From Verrucomicrobiales bacterium (GTDB lineage Bacteria; Verrucomicrobiota; Verrucomicrobiia; Verrucomicrobiales; Verrucomicrobiaceae), in assembly GCA_003453085.1 (NCBI GenBank), contig DMMK01000678.1:1-7187 (forward strand): 7,187 nucleotides of DNA. The letters run 5' to 3'. Below, one piece after another: positions 1 to 6,823 of the stretch (position 1 is its first letter; every line of letters starts with the position of its first letter). The position numbers and the translations under genes are program-made. The notes under the pieces are model-generated. The model saw only the letters and a list, made by a program, of their open reading frames with translations. It had not been told where the DNA came from and searched no databases.

Positions 1-621
1 GGCAAAGCCAATGGCTGTGCGCAGAGCAGGGGAGATGAGATTTCTCTCAAAGGCATACTTCACAAAGAAAACGATCCCCAAGAACAGGGCCAGCCCACCG
101 ATCCAGGCAAACAGCTTCACCCCCAGAAACTGCTCCAGCGAGATGGCAGGCTTGGTAGCCTTTGTCGGCGAACTGCGCAGTGGGAGGGGTGCCTGTGGAG
201 TCTGCGGGATGGGTGGTGGGTTTGCAGCCATCGGCGGAGGAAGTTCCGCCTGAAGGGCTGGCTGCGCTGGCAGGGAGGTCTTTTCCAATGCAGGCAAGGG
301 GGGCGGCTCGTCAGTCCCTGGAATGACACTTGGGGAGGGTGCGACCTGCGGGGAAGCCGTTAGCACTGGCACAGCTTCGCCTATGCCGGTCTTTCCAACG
401 GCTTGGGAAACCGTAGTGGCCGCCTGCACTGGACTTAGCACAGGGGTGGCAGCGGGAGTCGCTTGTCGAAGCGCTAGCACCTGGGCCTGTAGCCGGGTCA
501 CAGCCTCGCGCAGCGCCTGGGTTTCCTTACGTGCTTCCGATGCCACATACCAGGCAATGGCAGGACCCGCTAAAAAGTATAGCGCGAGGGCAAGGCCGAG
601 AAGGACTAAGAGGGCTTCCAT
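1..621 (-). CDS. DUF2339 family multi-spanning membrane protein, N-terminal part
   Basis: This reading frame starts at an ATG read from 621 downwards and stays open for 207 codons to the left edge, so the C-terminal part is missing. Residues about 2-27 form a first hydrophobic helix (begins MEALLVLLGLALAL). Residues about 28-54 are charged and glutamine-rich with heptad character (KETQALREAVTRLQAQ), probably a short coiled coil. Residues about 55-155 are a low-complexity linker rich in Pro, Ala and Thr. From about residue 161 comes the family-typical block containing EQFLGVKLFAWIGGLALFLG, followed by a second membrane helix and the motif NLISPALRTAIGF. That block is what identifies DUF2339, a family of very large bacterial inner-membrane proteins with many membrane helices and no established function. 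The rest of the protein should lie outside the window. The gene is divergent from the small plus-strand gene at 751. No good Shine-Dalgarno is visible before the ATG. Family call is confident; function is unknown. Confidence 0.88.
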   Translation of the reverse strand, partial: MEALLVLLGLALALYFLAGPAIAWYVASEARKETQALREAVTRLQAQVLALRQATPAATPVLSPVQAATTVSQAVGKTGIGEAVPVLTASPQVAPSPSVIPGTDEPPPLPALEKTSLPAQPALQAELPPPMAANPPPIPQTPQAPLPLRSSPTKATKPAISLEQFLGVKLFAWIGGLALFLGIVFFVKYAFERNLISPALRTAIGFA

Positions 622-750
622 GGGCCAGTGTGGCGCGTCAGGTCCCAAAGTGCGAACAGGAAATGGGAGGAGATCCGAAGACTGGGAAACAGAATAAGCC
701 GACGAAAAACCATACGCGCATCTGCTCCGGTGGGCGCGATGAAAGAGTGT

Positions 751-960
751 ATGAAAGACACGCTTATCACCCCAGTCCTGGCTGGCTCCGTGCTGGCTTT
801 CACCCTGGCAATGGCTGCCATCGGTGCCCATGATGCGGCCAAGCCTTTTCCCGAAACCGCCGCGACGCGACCGATCGGCAAAGAGAAGAAGCAGGAGCCT
901 CTGATCGCTGCCGTGAAGGAGGTTCCCAATTCCATGGGACAGTCCTTGTCGGCACGCTAG
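751..960 (+). CDS. Small probably exported protein of unknown function
   Basis: A 69-residue frame beginning MKDTLITPVLAGSVLAFTLA. Residues about 5-26 are an uninterrupted hydrophobic stretch after a short lysine-containing N-terminus, ending AAIGAHDA, which looks like a Sec signal peptide with possible cleavage after an Ala near residue 26, or else a single membrane anchor. The remaining roughly 43 residues are hydrophilic with a lysine-rich patch (GKEKKQE) and contain no Cys, so a lipoprotein is excluded. Third codon positions are about 70% G or C (48 of 69 by hand count), which supports real coding. The start at 751 is preceded by a purine-rich AAAGAG; an in-frame ATG at 739 would add four residues (MKEC) and is an alternative. 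It lies 74 bp before fumC on the same strand and diverges from the DUF2339 gene. I do not recognise a family; it could be a lineage-restricted periplasmic or envelope peptide. Confidence 0.5.
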   Translation: MKDTLITPVLAGSVLAFTLAMAAIGAHDAAKPFPETAATRPIGKEKKQEPLIAAVKEVPNSMGQSLSAR

Positions 961-1011
961 ATCCCCGGCCCGGCTTCCCCCATGGATTTCCTTTTTCGAT
1001 TTCCGTTCTCA

Positions 1012-1023
1012 GGCAGATCTGCC
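1012..1023. promoter_or_regulatory. Perfect 12-bp palindrome just upstream of fumC
   Basis: The sequence GGCAGATCTGCC is its own reverse complement and ends 11 bases before the fumC ATG at 1035. Flanking bases do not extend the symmetry. Its position would suit a repressor operator or a small 5'-UTR hairpin that affects translation, but a 12-bp palindrome can occur by chance and no second copy was noticed in the window. Regulatory function is inference only. Confidence 0.25.
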
Positions 1024-1034
1024 AGCATGTCTGC

Positions 1035-2456
1035 ATGAAGACCCGCCTCGAAAAAGACAGCATGGGTGAGATGAATGTGCCAGAGGATGCCCTCTATGGG
1101 GCCTCCACTCAGCGGGCGGTTTTAAATTTTCCCATCAGCGGCAGGCCAGTTCCTTTTCCGATCATTCATGCCTACGGCCTTATCAAAGGGGCTGCGGCAA
1201 AGGTGCATCAGCAATTAGGATTGCTCTCCGCAGAGAGGGCTGGTCTGATTGTCCAGGCCGCACAGGAGGTGGCAGAGGGCAGGCTGGATGCTCATTTCGT
1301 GCTGGATATCTATCAGACGGGTTCGGGCACCAGCACGAACATGAATGTCAATGAGGTGATCTCCAACCGGGCCTGCCAGATTGCCGGGCAGCCCATCGGG
1401 GCCAAGGATCCTGTGCACCCGAATGACCATGTTAATCTGGGGCAGTCGTCGAACGACACTTTTCCCACCGCTTTGCATGTGGCCATAGCGCGGGAACTGC
1501 AAGAGCGGCTGCTGCCCGTGCTTGAGTTGCTCCAGGGTAGCCTAGCCCAGAAAGGAGATGAGTTTTGGGAAGTCCTGAAAATCGGGCGCACGCATCTCAT
1601 GGATGCCACCCCTGTACGGCTCGGCCAGGAATTCAGAGGGTATGCCCGTCAGGTAGAGCACGGGGTGGATCGCGTGCATAAGGCCATCAAGACCCTGGCG
1701 GAACTGCCGCTGGGCGGCACAGCCGTGGGCACGGGACTGAATTGCCATCCCGACTTTCCGGCCCAAGTCATTTCCATAATCGCTGAAACGACCGGGTTGC
1801 TTTTTCGGGAGGCGAAGGATCATTTTGAAGCCCAGTCTGCCAAAGATGCGCTGGTGGAAGTCAGCGGCCAGCTCAAGACCATTGCCACCAGCCTGTTCAA
1901 GATCGCCAATGACATCCGCTGGCTCGGCTCGGGCCCGCAGTGTGCGGTGGGGGAGATTTCGCTGCCAGCTACCCAGCCGGGCAGCAGCATCATGCCGGGC
2001 AAGGTGAATCCGGTGATGTGCGAAAGCCTGATGCAGGTCTGTGCCCGTGTTTTTGGCAACGATGCGACCGTCACCTGGTGTGCGGCCCACGGCAATTTTG
2101 AGCTGAATGTCATGATGCCTGCCCTGGGGGCCGCGTTACTCGAAAGCATCGAACTGCTGACCCATGCCGCCCGTGTGTTTGACGAGCGCTGCATCCGGGG
2201 GATCGAAGCTAACCTGGAGCGTTGCCATGGATTCATCGAGCAAAGTCTGGCTTTGGTGACGGGGCTGAATTCGAAGATCGGCTATGACCTAGCGGCAGCC
2301 ATTGCCAGGGAAAGGCTACGCACAGGCATCCCTGTCCGGCAAATCTGCCTGGGGCGTCTGGCCGAACTCGGTCTCACGGGGCTAGAACGCAATGAAGCCC
2401 TGGACCCGGCCCGAATGTGCGCCCCAGATCCGCTTTGGGTGGGCGGCGCGGCCTGA
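1035..2456 (+). CDS. fumC: Class II fumarate hydratase
   Basis: This 473-residue protein catalyses reversible hydration of fumarate to (S)-malate in the TCA cycle, as a cytosolic homotetramer without an iron-sulfur cluster. Family hallmarks seen in order are EKDSMGEMNVP near the N-terminus, TGSGTSTNMNVNEVISNRA at about 95-113, HPNDHVNLGQSSNDTFPTA at about 128-146 (region holding the allosteric B-site His), GRTHLMDATPVRLGQEF at 184-200 with the catalytic-site His187, LPLGGTAVGTGLN at 224-236, and the superfamily signature GSSIMPGKVNP at 316-326 with the catalytic-loop Ser317/Ser318. TGSGT rather than the GGAGT typical of aspartase, and CES after the signature, favour fumarase over aspartate ammonia-lyase. 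Length agrees with the family norm of about 460-470. The ATG at 1035 is the first in its frame nearby and places the N-terminus exactly where homologues begin; no strong Shine-Dalgarno precedes it. It is followed after 124 bp by the hybrid kinase on the same strand. Nothing looks broken. Confidence 0.96.
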   Translation: MKTRLEKDSMGEMNVPEDALYGASTQRAVLNFPISGRPVPFPIIHAYGLIKGAAAKVHQQLGLLSAERAGLIVQAAQEVAEGRLDAHFVLDIYQTGSGTSTNMNVNEVISNRACQIAGQPIGAKDPVHPNDHVNLGQSSNDTFPTALHVAIARELQERLLPVLELLQGSLAQKGDEFWEVLKIGRTHLMDATPVRLGQEFRGYARQVEHGVDRVHKAIKTLAELPLGGTAVGTGLNCHPDFPAQVISIIAETTGLLFREAKDHFEAQSAKDALVEVSGQLKTIATSLFKIANDIRWLGSGPQCAVGEISLPATQPGSSIMPGKVNPVMCESLMQVCARVFGNDATVTWCAAHGNFELNVMMPALGAALLESIELLTHAARVFDERCIRGIEANLERCHGFIEQSLALVTGLNSKIGYDLAAAIARERLRTGIPVRQICLGRLAELGLTGLERNEALDPARMCAPDPLWVGGAA

Positions 2457-2526
2457 AGGAAGCTCTCAACGAATGACCACTGAGCATGACAAAATCACAA
2501 AACGGATTTACTTAGGGATGTCCTGC

Positions 2527-2546
2527 GGCAGGCGGCTGCCTTGTTT
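2527..2546 (+). terminator. Weak candidate terminator hairpin after fumC
   Basis: GGCAG at 2527-2531 pairs with CTGCC at 2536-2540 around a four-base GCGG loop, followed by TTGTTT at 2541-2546. The stem is only 5 bp and the T tract is interrupted by a G, so as an intrinsic terminator for fumC it is marginal. It lies 70 bp after the fumC stop and 40 bp before the kinase start, so it could equally be a leader hairpin of the kinase mRNA or be meaningless: the same 15-mer occurs inside the LOG coding sequence at 6875-6889. Confidence 0.25.
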
Positions 2547-2580
2547 GAACTGAGTTGTCGCCACTGTTGCACTGCTGAAT

Positions 2581-5500
2581 ATGGAATCCACTTCCGCCAC
2601 GCCTTCTTTCCTGGGTTTAGCCAAGTTCGACGAGGATGAAGGCCATGTGCTCCGCATTCTGGAAAGTATCGGGGACGGTTTTTACGGTTTTGATGACCAG
2701 TGGCGGTTTACATTTGTGAATGAGGCTGCGCGCCGGATCCTGGCTTTCTACAGTGAATCGGCAGATGCCTTATTGGGCCGAAATTATTGGGAAATGTTTC
2801 CTTCAACCCGTGGCACGGTGATTGAGACGGAATTTCTCCGCGCCGTGACGGAAGGTGTCTCCGTGGAGTTTGAGGTCTTTTACCCTCCCTGGAACTGCTG
2901 GTTCTCGGTGCGTGGTTTTCCCATCCGCGGTGGAGGTTTGTCCGTGTACTTTCGCGACATCACGAAGGATAAGTCGGTGGCTGCGGCGCTGAAGTCGAGT
3001 GAGGAGCGCTACCGGTCTCTGTTCGAATCCATCAATGACGGATTCTGTGTGATCGAGATGGTGTGGGATGCCGAGGGAAATCCGGTGGACTACCGGTTTT
3101 TAGAGACCAACCTGGCTTTTGAAAAGCATTCCGGGCTGAAGGCGGCGGAGGGGAAAACCATCCGCGAGATGAATCCCCAACATGAGGAGCATTGGTTTCA
3201 GATTTACGGACGGGTGGCAAGCACGGGGGAACCCATCAATTTTTCTGAGGGATCAGATTCCCTGGGCCGGTGGTTCGATGTTTATGCCTTTCCGATCGGC
3301 AGCCGTGAGCAGCGACATGTGGCGGTCAAATTTACCGACATCACGGCACGTTGCCTGACGGACCGGGAGGTGGCTCGGCTGGGGCAGGAAAACCGCGCCC
3401 GGCTGGCGGAGCTGGAAACCTTGCTGGATGTACTGCCGGTCGGCATGGCCATTGCCAATGACCGTGACTGCAGCCACATCCGCATCAATGCCGCATTTTC
3501 CAGGATGTTGGAAGTGCCTCAGGACGGCAATGCCTCGAAAACGGCACCCTCCGAGCAGGCTCCGATGAATTTTCAGGTCATGGATGACACCGGTGCCGAA
3601 GTGCCGCCGAGGGATCTACCCATGCAGGTCGCGGCACGGGATGGGCGTGAAATCCGCGACTGTGAATTGAATGTGGCCTTTGAGGATGGCCGGGTGCTGC
3701 GTCTCTTGGAGTATGTATCCCCTTTGTTCGATGAACATGGCAGGCCTCGAGGCAGCATCGGCGCTTTTCTCGATATCACCGAAAGGCGGCAGGCGGAGCA
3801 GCGGCAGAAGTTTTTGCTGGCTCTGGATGATGCCGTGAGACCGCTGAGCAATGCCGAGGAAATTGTGGCTGTTTCGGCCAGGCTGCTGGGGGAGCATTTG
3901 CGGGCGGACCGCTGTGCCTATGCGGACATCGAGAGCGATGAGGACACGATGAACATTGTGGGTGACTACACCCGGGGCGTGCCCAGCATCGTCGGGCGCT
4001 ACACCTTCACGCGGTTCGGCGCAGAAGTCTTGGAACTCATGCGGGCGGATCAGGCTTTCGTGGTGGATGATATCCGCTCCCACCCGTCGTCGTCTGGTGT
4101 CATTGCTACCTATCAGGCTGCGCAGATCGTCGCGGTGGTGTGTGTGCCTTTGCATAAGGATGGCAGATTTGTGGCGGCGATGGCGGTGCACATGCAGGCT
4201 CCCCGGCGCTGGGATAGGGAAGAGGTTTCCCTGGTCCAACACGTGGCCAATCGCTGCTGGGAGGCCCTGGAAAGGGCGCGGGTGACCCGGGATTTGAAAG
4301 AGAGCGAGGCCCGCTTCCGCCAAGTGGCGGATCTCATGCCGCAGGTCGTGTGGATGGCCCGGCCGGATGGCTTCGTCGAGTATTACAATCTGCGCTGGCA
4401 GGAGCTCACTGGGCAGTCGGTCATTTCCGGTGGTGATAACAGTTGGTTGCCCGTGATGCACCCGGATGATCAGCAGCAGTGTTTGGATGGCTGGTATCAT
4501 TCGATGCATACTGGCGAGCCTTTTGAAAATAGGCTTCGGCTTCGCGACCAGTCCACGGGGGAGTTTCGGTGGTTTCTCTCACGGGCCTTGCCCCTGAGAA
4601 ACGAGAGGGATGAAATCGTGCGCTGGTACGGCACCTCCACAGATATTGATGACCTAGTGCGCGCCGAAGAATCCACCCTACAGGCGAGGGCGGAGGCAGA
4701 GCGAGCCAACCGGGCCAAGGATGATTTCCTTGCCGCCCTTTCCCATGAGCTGCGCACCCCCCTGACCCCCGTATTGCTGGCCGTGGAGGATCTCTGTGGC
4801 GATCCTAACCTGCCAGCCAGCGTGAACTCGACGCTGCGCATGATGCAGCGAAACATCGGCCTGGAGGCAAGGCTGATTGATGATCTTCTGGATCTCACCC
4901 GCATCGCACATGGCAAGATGGTGCTCCGGCTGCAGGAGGGAGACGCGCATGCGCTCTTTGACCATGCCCTGGAAATCGCCCGGGAGGAGGCGCAGGCGAA
5001 GGGGCTCGCTATCAACGTGGATCTCGCCGCCACAAAGACCCTGCTCCGTTGCGATCCGGCCCGCATCCAGCAGGTGTTTTGGAACCTGCTCAAAAACGCG
5101 ATCAAGTTCACCCCTGCCCAGGGCGGCATTGCCGTGCGGTCTTATGATGAGGGTGACTGCCTGGTCCTGGAAGTCCGAGACACGGGCATCGGCATTGCTC
5201 CTGAAATGGTGGAGCGTATTTTCAGGCCCTTTGAGCAGGCTGACCTGACGACCGCTCATCGTTTTGGCGGGCTCGGGCTGGGACTTTCCATTTCGAAAGC
5301 GATTGTGGACATGCATGAGGGGCAAATCACAGCGGAGAGTGCAGGGGCAGATGCGGGCGCCACCTTTCGGGTCAAACTGCCGTCCGTCGGTGTTAACAAG
5401 GAAAAGGCTACTTCATCAGGCTCTGGCCATGGAATGGCGCCCCGGGCGGTGCAGATCGGCTACACCCGCCCATTGCGGCTGTTAGTGGTGGAGGATCATG

Positions 5501-5826
5501 AGCCCACACTGATCGTTCTGGAGCGGCTGCTGAAGCGTGCCGGGCATCAGGTGACCTGTGCTGGCAGTCTCGCTGCGGCGCAGGCGGCTGCCACAGGCTT
5601 GACCTTTGACCTGGTGGTCAGTGACATCGGCCTGCCCGATGGTACGGGTATGGATCTCATGAAAAGCCTGCGGGAGCTCTATGGCCTGCGAGGCATCGCG
5701 CTCACCGGCTACGGCATGGAGGAGGACCTCCGTCTGGCTTATGAAGCGGGCTTTGTGGCCCACCTGACCAAGCCGGTGGAGTTTGCCGAACTGCGCCGCC
5801 TGCTGGCCGGGCTGACCCTGGCTTGA
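2581..5826 (+). CDS. Soluble hybrid sensor histidine kinase (PAS-PAS-PAS-GAF-PAS-HisKA-HATPase-REC)
   Basis: A 1081-residue cytoplasmic two-component kinase; no signal peptide or membrane helix is visible. Domains in order: PAS1 about 22-130 (ends SVYFRDIT), PAS2 about 141-258 (starts SEERYRSLFESINDGF, ends FTDITAR), PAS3 about 275-405 (ends FLDITERRQ), GAF about 410-568 (contains DRCAYAD and VVCVPLHKDGRFVAAMAVH), PAS4 about 574-692 (PAS_3-like, HPDD and FRWFLSRALPL, ends STDIDD), a short helical linker, then HisKA with the H-box SHELRTPLTP, phospho-acceptor His722. The ATP-binding domain shows the N-box NLLKNA (Asn839), G1 DTGIGIAPE (Asp867) and G2 GGLGLGLS (897-903). The C-terminal receiver, about 965-1078, has acidic Glu971/Asp972, phospho-acceptor Asp1015 (SDIGLPDG), Thr1042 and Lys1064. 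All catalytic residues are intact. There is no HPt domain, DNA-binding output or neighbouring response regulator, so the downstream partner is unknown. The start is fixed between an in-frame stop at 2551 and the first ATG at 2581; no Shine-Dalgarno is seen. The signal sensed cannot be told from sequence. Confidence 0.95.
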   Translation: MESTSATPSFLGLAKFDEDEGHVLRILESIGDGFYGFDDQWRFTFVNEAARRILAFYSESADALLGRNYWEMFPSTRGTVIETEFLRAVTEGVSVEFEVFYPPWNCWFSVRGFPIRGGGLSVYFRDITKDKSVAAALKSSEERYRSLFESINDGFCVIEMVWDAEGNPVDYRFLETNLAFEKHSGLKAAEGKTIREMNPQHEEHWFQIYGRVASTGEPINFSEGSDSLGRWFDVYAFPIGSREQRHVAVKFTDITARCLTDREVARLGQENRARLAELETLLDVLPVGMAIANDRDCSHIRINAAFSRMLEVPQDGNASKTAPSEQAPMNFQVMDDTGAEVPPRDLPMQVAARDGREIRDCELNVAFEDGRVLRLLEYVSPLFDEHGRPRGSIGAFLDITERRQAEQRQKFLLALDDAVRPLSNAEEIVAVSARLLGEHLRADRCAYADIESDEDTMNIVGDYTRGVPSIVGRYTFTRFGAEVLELMRADQAFVVDDIRSHPSSSGVIATYQAAQIVAVVCVPLHKDGRFVAAMAVHMQAPRRWDREEVSLVQHVANRCWEALERARVTRDLKESEARFRQVADLMPQVVWMARPDGFVEYYNLRWQELTGQSVISGGDNSWLPVMHPDDQQQCLDGWYHSMHTGEPFENRLRLRDQSTGEFRWFLSRALPLRNERDEIVRWYGTSTDIDDLVRAEESTLQARAEAERANRAKDDFLAALSHELRTPLTPVLLAVEDLCGDPNLPASVNSTLRMMQRNIGLEARLIDDLLDLTRIAHGKMVLRLQEGDAHALFDHALEIAREEAQAKGLAINVDLAATKTLLRCDPARIQQVFWNLLKNAIKFTPAQGGIAVRSYDEGDCLVLEVRDTGIGIAPEMVERIFRPFEQADLTTAHRFGGLGLGLSISKAIVDMHEGQITAESAGADAGATFRVKLPSVGVNKEKATSSGSGHGMAPRAVQIGYTRPLRLLVVEDHEPTLIVLERLLKRAGHQVTCAGSLAAAQAAATGLTFDLVVSDIGLPDGTGMDLMKSLRELYGLRGIALTGYGMEEDLRLAYEAGFVAHLTKPVEFAELRRLLAGLTLA

Positions 5827-5838
5827 GAACGGCGGCGG

Positions 5839-6726
5839 TTACGGATTTTTCTCCACATACAGCCGCACTCCGTCCGCACACATGCCGGTGGCATTGCTCA
5901 TCTGGTGGAGTTGCCAGTCTGCGGGGGAGAGGCCCGCAGCGATGGCCAGTGCGTGCTCCGTTTCGCTGTAACGTTTTTCGATTTCCGCAGGCGTGCAGCC
6001 TTGCTGAATCCAGGTGCGGACGTTTTGATGAACTTCCTCAATGCGTTGCCGGTAACGGCTTAGATGGTCCTTCACATCGGTGACTTCACCAAAATGAGTG
6101 AGGAAAAGCCGCTGGAAATTGGCAGCCAGCAGACGGTCCACCGAAGCAACATAAGCAGGGGGATCAAACTGCGGAGGGGCGGCTGTCACAGAAAGATAAG
6201 GACTGCCCGCCAGACGGAGGCCGGCGACATCGCCCGTGAAGCAGGCATCGCCCACGACGAAAGCGTGGTGGTGGCGTGCATGCCCGGGGGTATCCCAGGC
6301 CGTGAACTGTACCTCGCCCACGCGGATGCTTTCATTGTCCGCCAGGGCGGTCACGCGCTCTTCCGGGGCGGGCAACATCTCTCCCCAGAGGGTGTCCATC
6401 CGCTCGGCATACACACGTCGGGCACTGTCCATGAGACGGCTGGGATCCACCAAATGACGAGCGGCGCTGGGGTGGCAGTAAACTTGAGACCCCTGCTGGG
6501 CCCACCAGCCTGCGGCACCTGCGTGGTCGAGATGGATGTGGGTGACAAAAACATGCCGGACATCTCCCGGCTGGAATCCCTTTGCCAGCATGGCCTTGCG
6601 CAGGGTGGGTAGCGTGGAACCGGGGCCGGTCTCGATCAGGGCCAGTTCATGCCCGCTTTCCACCAGGTAGGCGGCGATGAGGCCGGGAGTGTTTTGGAAC
6701 TGGAGATCGAGAGTGTGGACGCGCAT
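5839..6726 (-). CDS. MBL-fold metallo-hydrolase
   Basis: A 295-residue metallo-beta-lactamase-fold hydrolase of the glyoxalase II-like group. The zinc-binding signature THIHLDH is at 62-68 (His63, His65, Asp67, His68), followed by TPGH with His149, TGD with Asp166 and LTHFG with His211, so all ligands for a two-metal site are present. Residues about 212-295 are a mostly helical C-terminal extension (DHLSRYRQRIEEVHQNV onward), common in this group. No signal peptide is evident, so it is probably cytosolic. Substrate cannot be assigned; thioester, lactone or phosphodiester hydrolysis are all possible in the superfamily. The frame is open up to an ATG at 6837, but the ATG at 6726 (MRVHTLDLQF) is preferred because it opens directly into the first beta strand of the fold, and the 37 extra residues read as non-homologous and would overlap the start of the divergent LOG gene. 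The stop lies only 12 bp from that of the convergent kinase. Confidence 0.92.
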   Translation of the reverse strand: MRVHTLDLQFQNTPGLIAAYLVESGHELALIETGPGSTLPTLRKAMLAKGFQPGDVRHVFVTHIHLDHAGAAGWWAQQGSQVYCHPSAARHLVDPSRLMDSARRVYAERMDTLWGEMLPAPEERVTALADNESIRVGEVQFTAWDTPGHARHHHAFVVGDACFTGDVAGLRLAGSPYLSVTAAPPQFDPPAYVASVDRLLAANFQRLFLTHFGEVTDVKDHLSRYRQRIEEVHQNVRTWIQQGCTPAEIEKRYSETEHALAIAAGLSPADWQLHQMSNATGMCADGVRLYVEKNP

Positions 6727-6823
6727 GAGGGGCAGGGAAGATGAATAGAATGCCACCTGAAGCCAGAGATTCCAGGGCCGTTTCCATTCTTGATCCCCCG
6801 TGAGAAATCGTGGACAAGGCGGG

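Noticed and set aside
628..738. Upstream extension of the small exported protein to an ATG at 628
   Set aside because: The extra residues are Arg-rich and would bury the hydrophobic signal-like segment in the middle of the protein; starts at 751 or 739 put it at the N-terminus.
606..935. 109-codon minus-strand frame across the intergenic region before DUF2339
   Set aside because: It overlaps the DUF2339 start and the small exported protein in the opposite direction; composition is unconvincing and it has no recognisable domain.
1542..2090. 182-codon minus-strand frame inside fumC
   Set aside because: Antisense shadow of conserved fumarase sequence including the catalytic motifs.
3616..4509. 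297-codon open frame on the minus strand inside the kinase gene
   Set aside because: It lies wholly antisense to strongly supported PAS/GAF coding sequence; its translation is His/Arg/Gln/Pro-rich without recognisable motifs, as expected from the opposite strand of a GC-leaning gene.
4678..5325. 215-codon minus-strand frame, overlapped by another at 4497-5129
   Set aside because: Both are antisense to the HisKA and ATPase regions, whose motifs are intact on the plus strand; no independent coding evidence.
6064..6612. 182-codon plus-strand frame opposite the MBL hydrolase
   Set aside because: The minus-strand hydrolase carries all metal ligands in this stretch; the plus frame has no family features.
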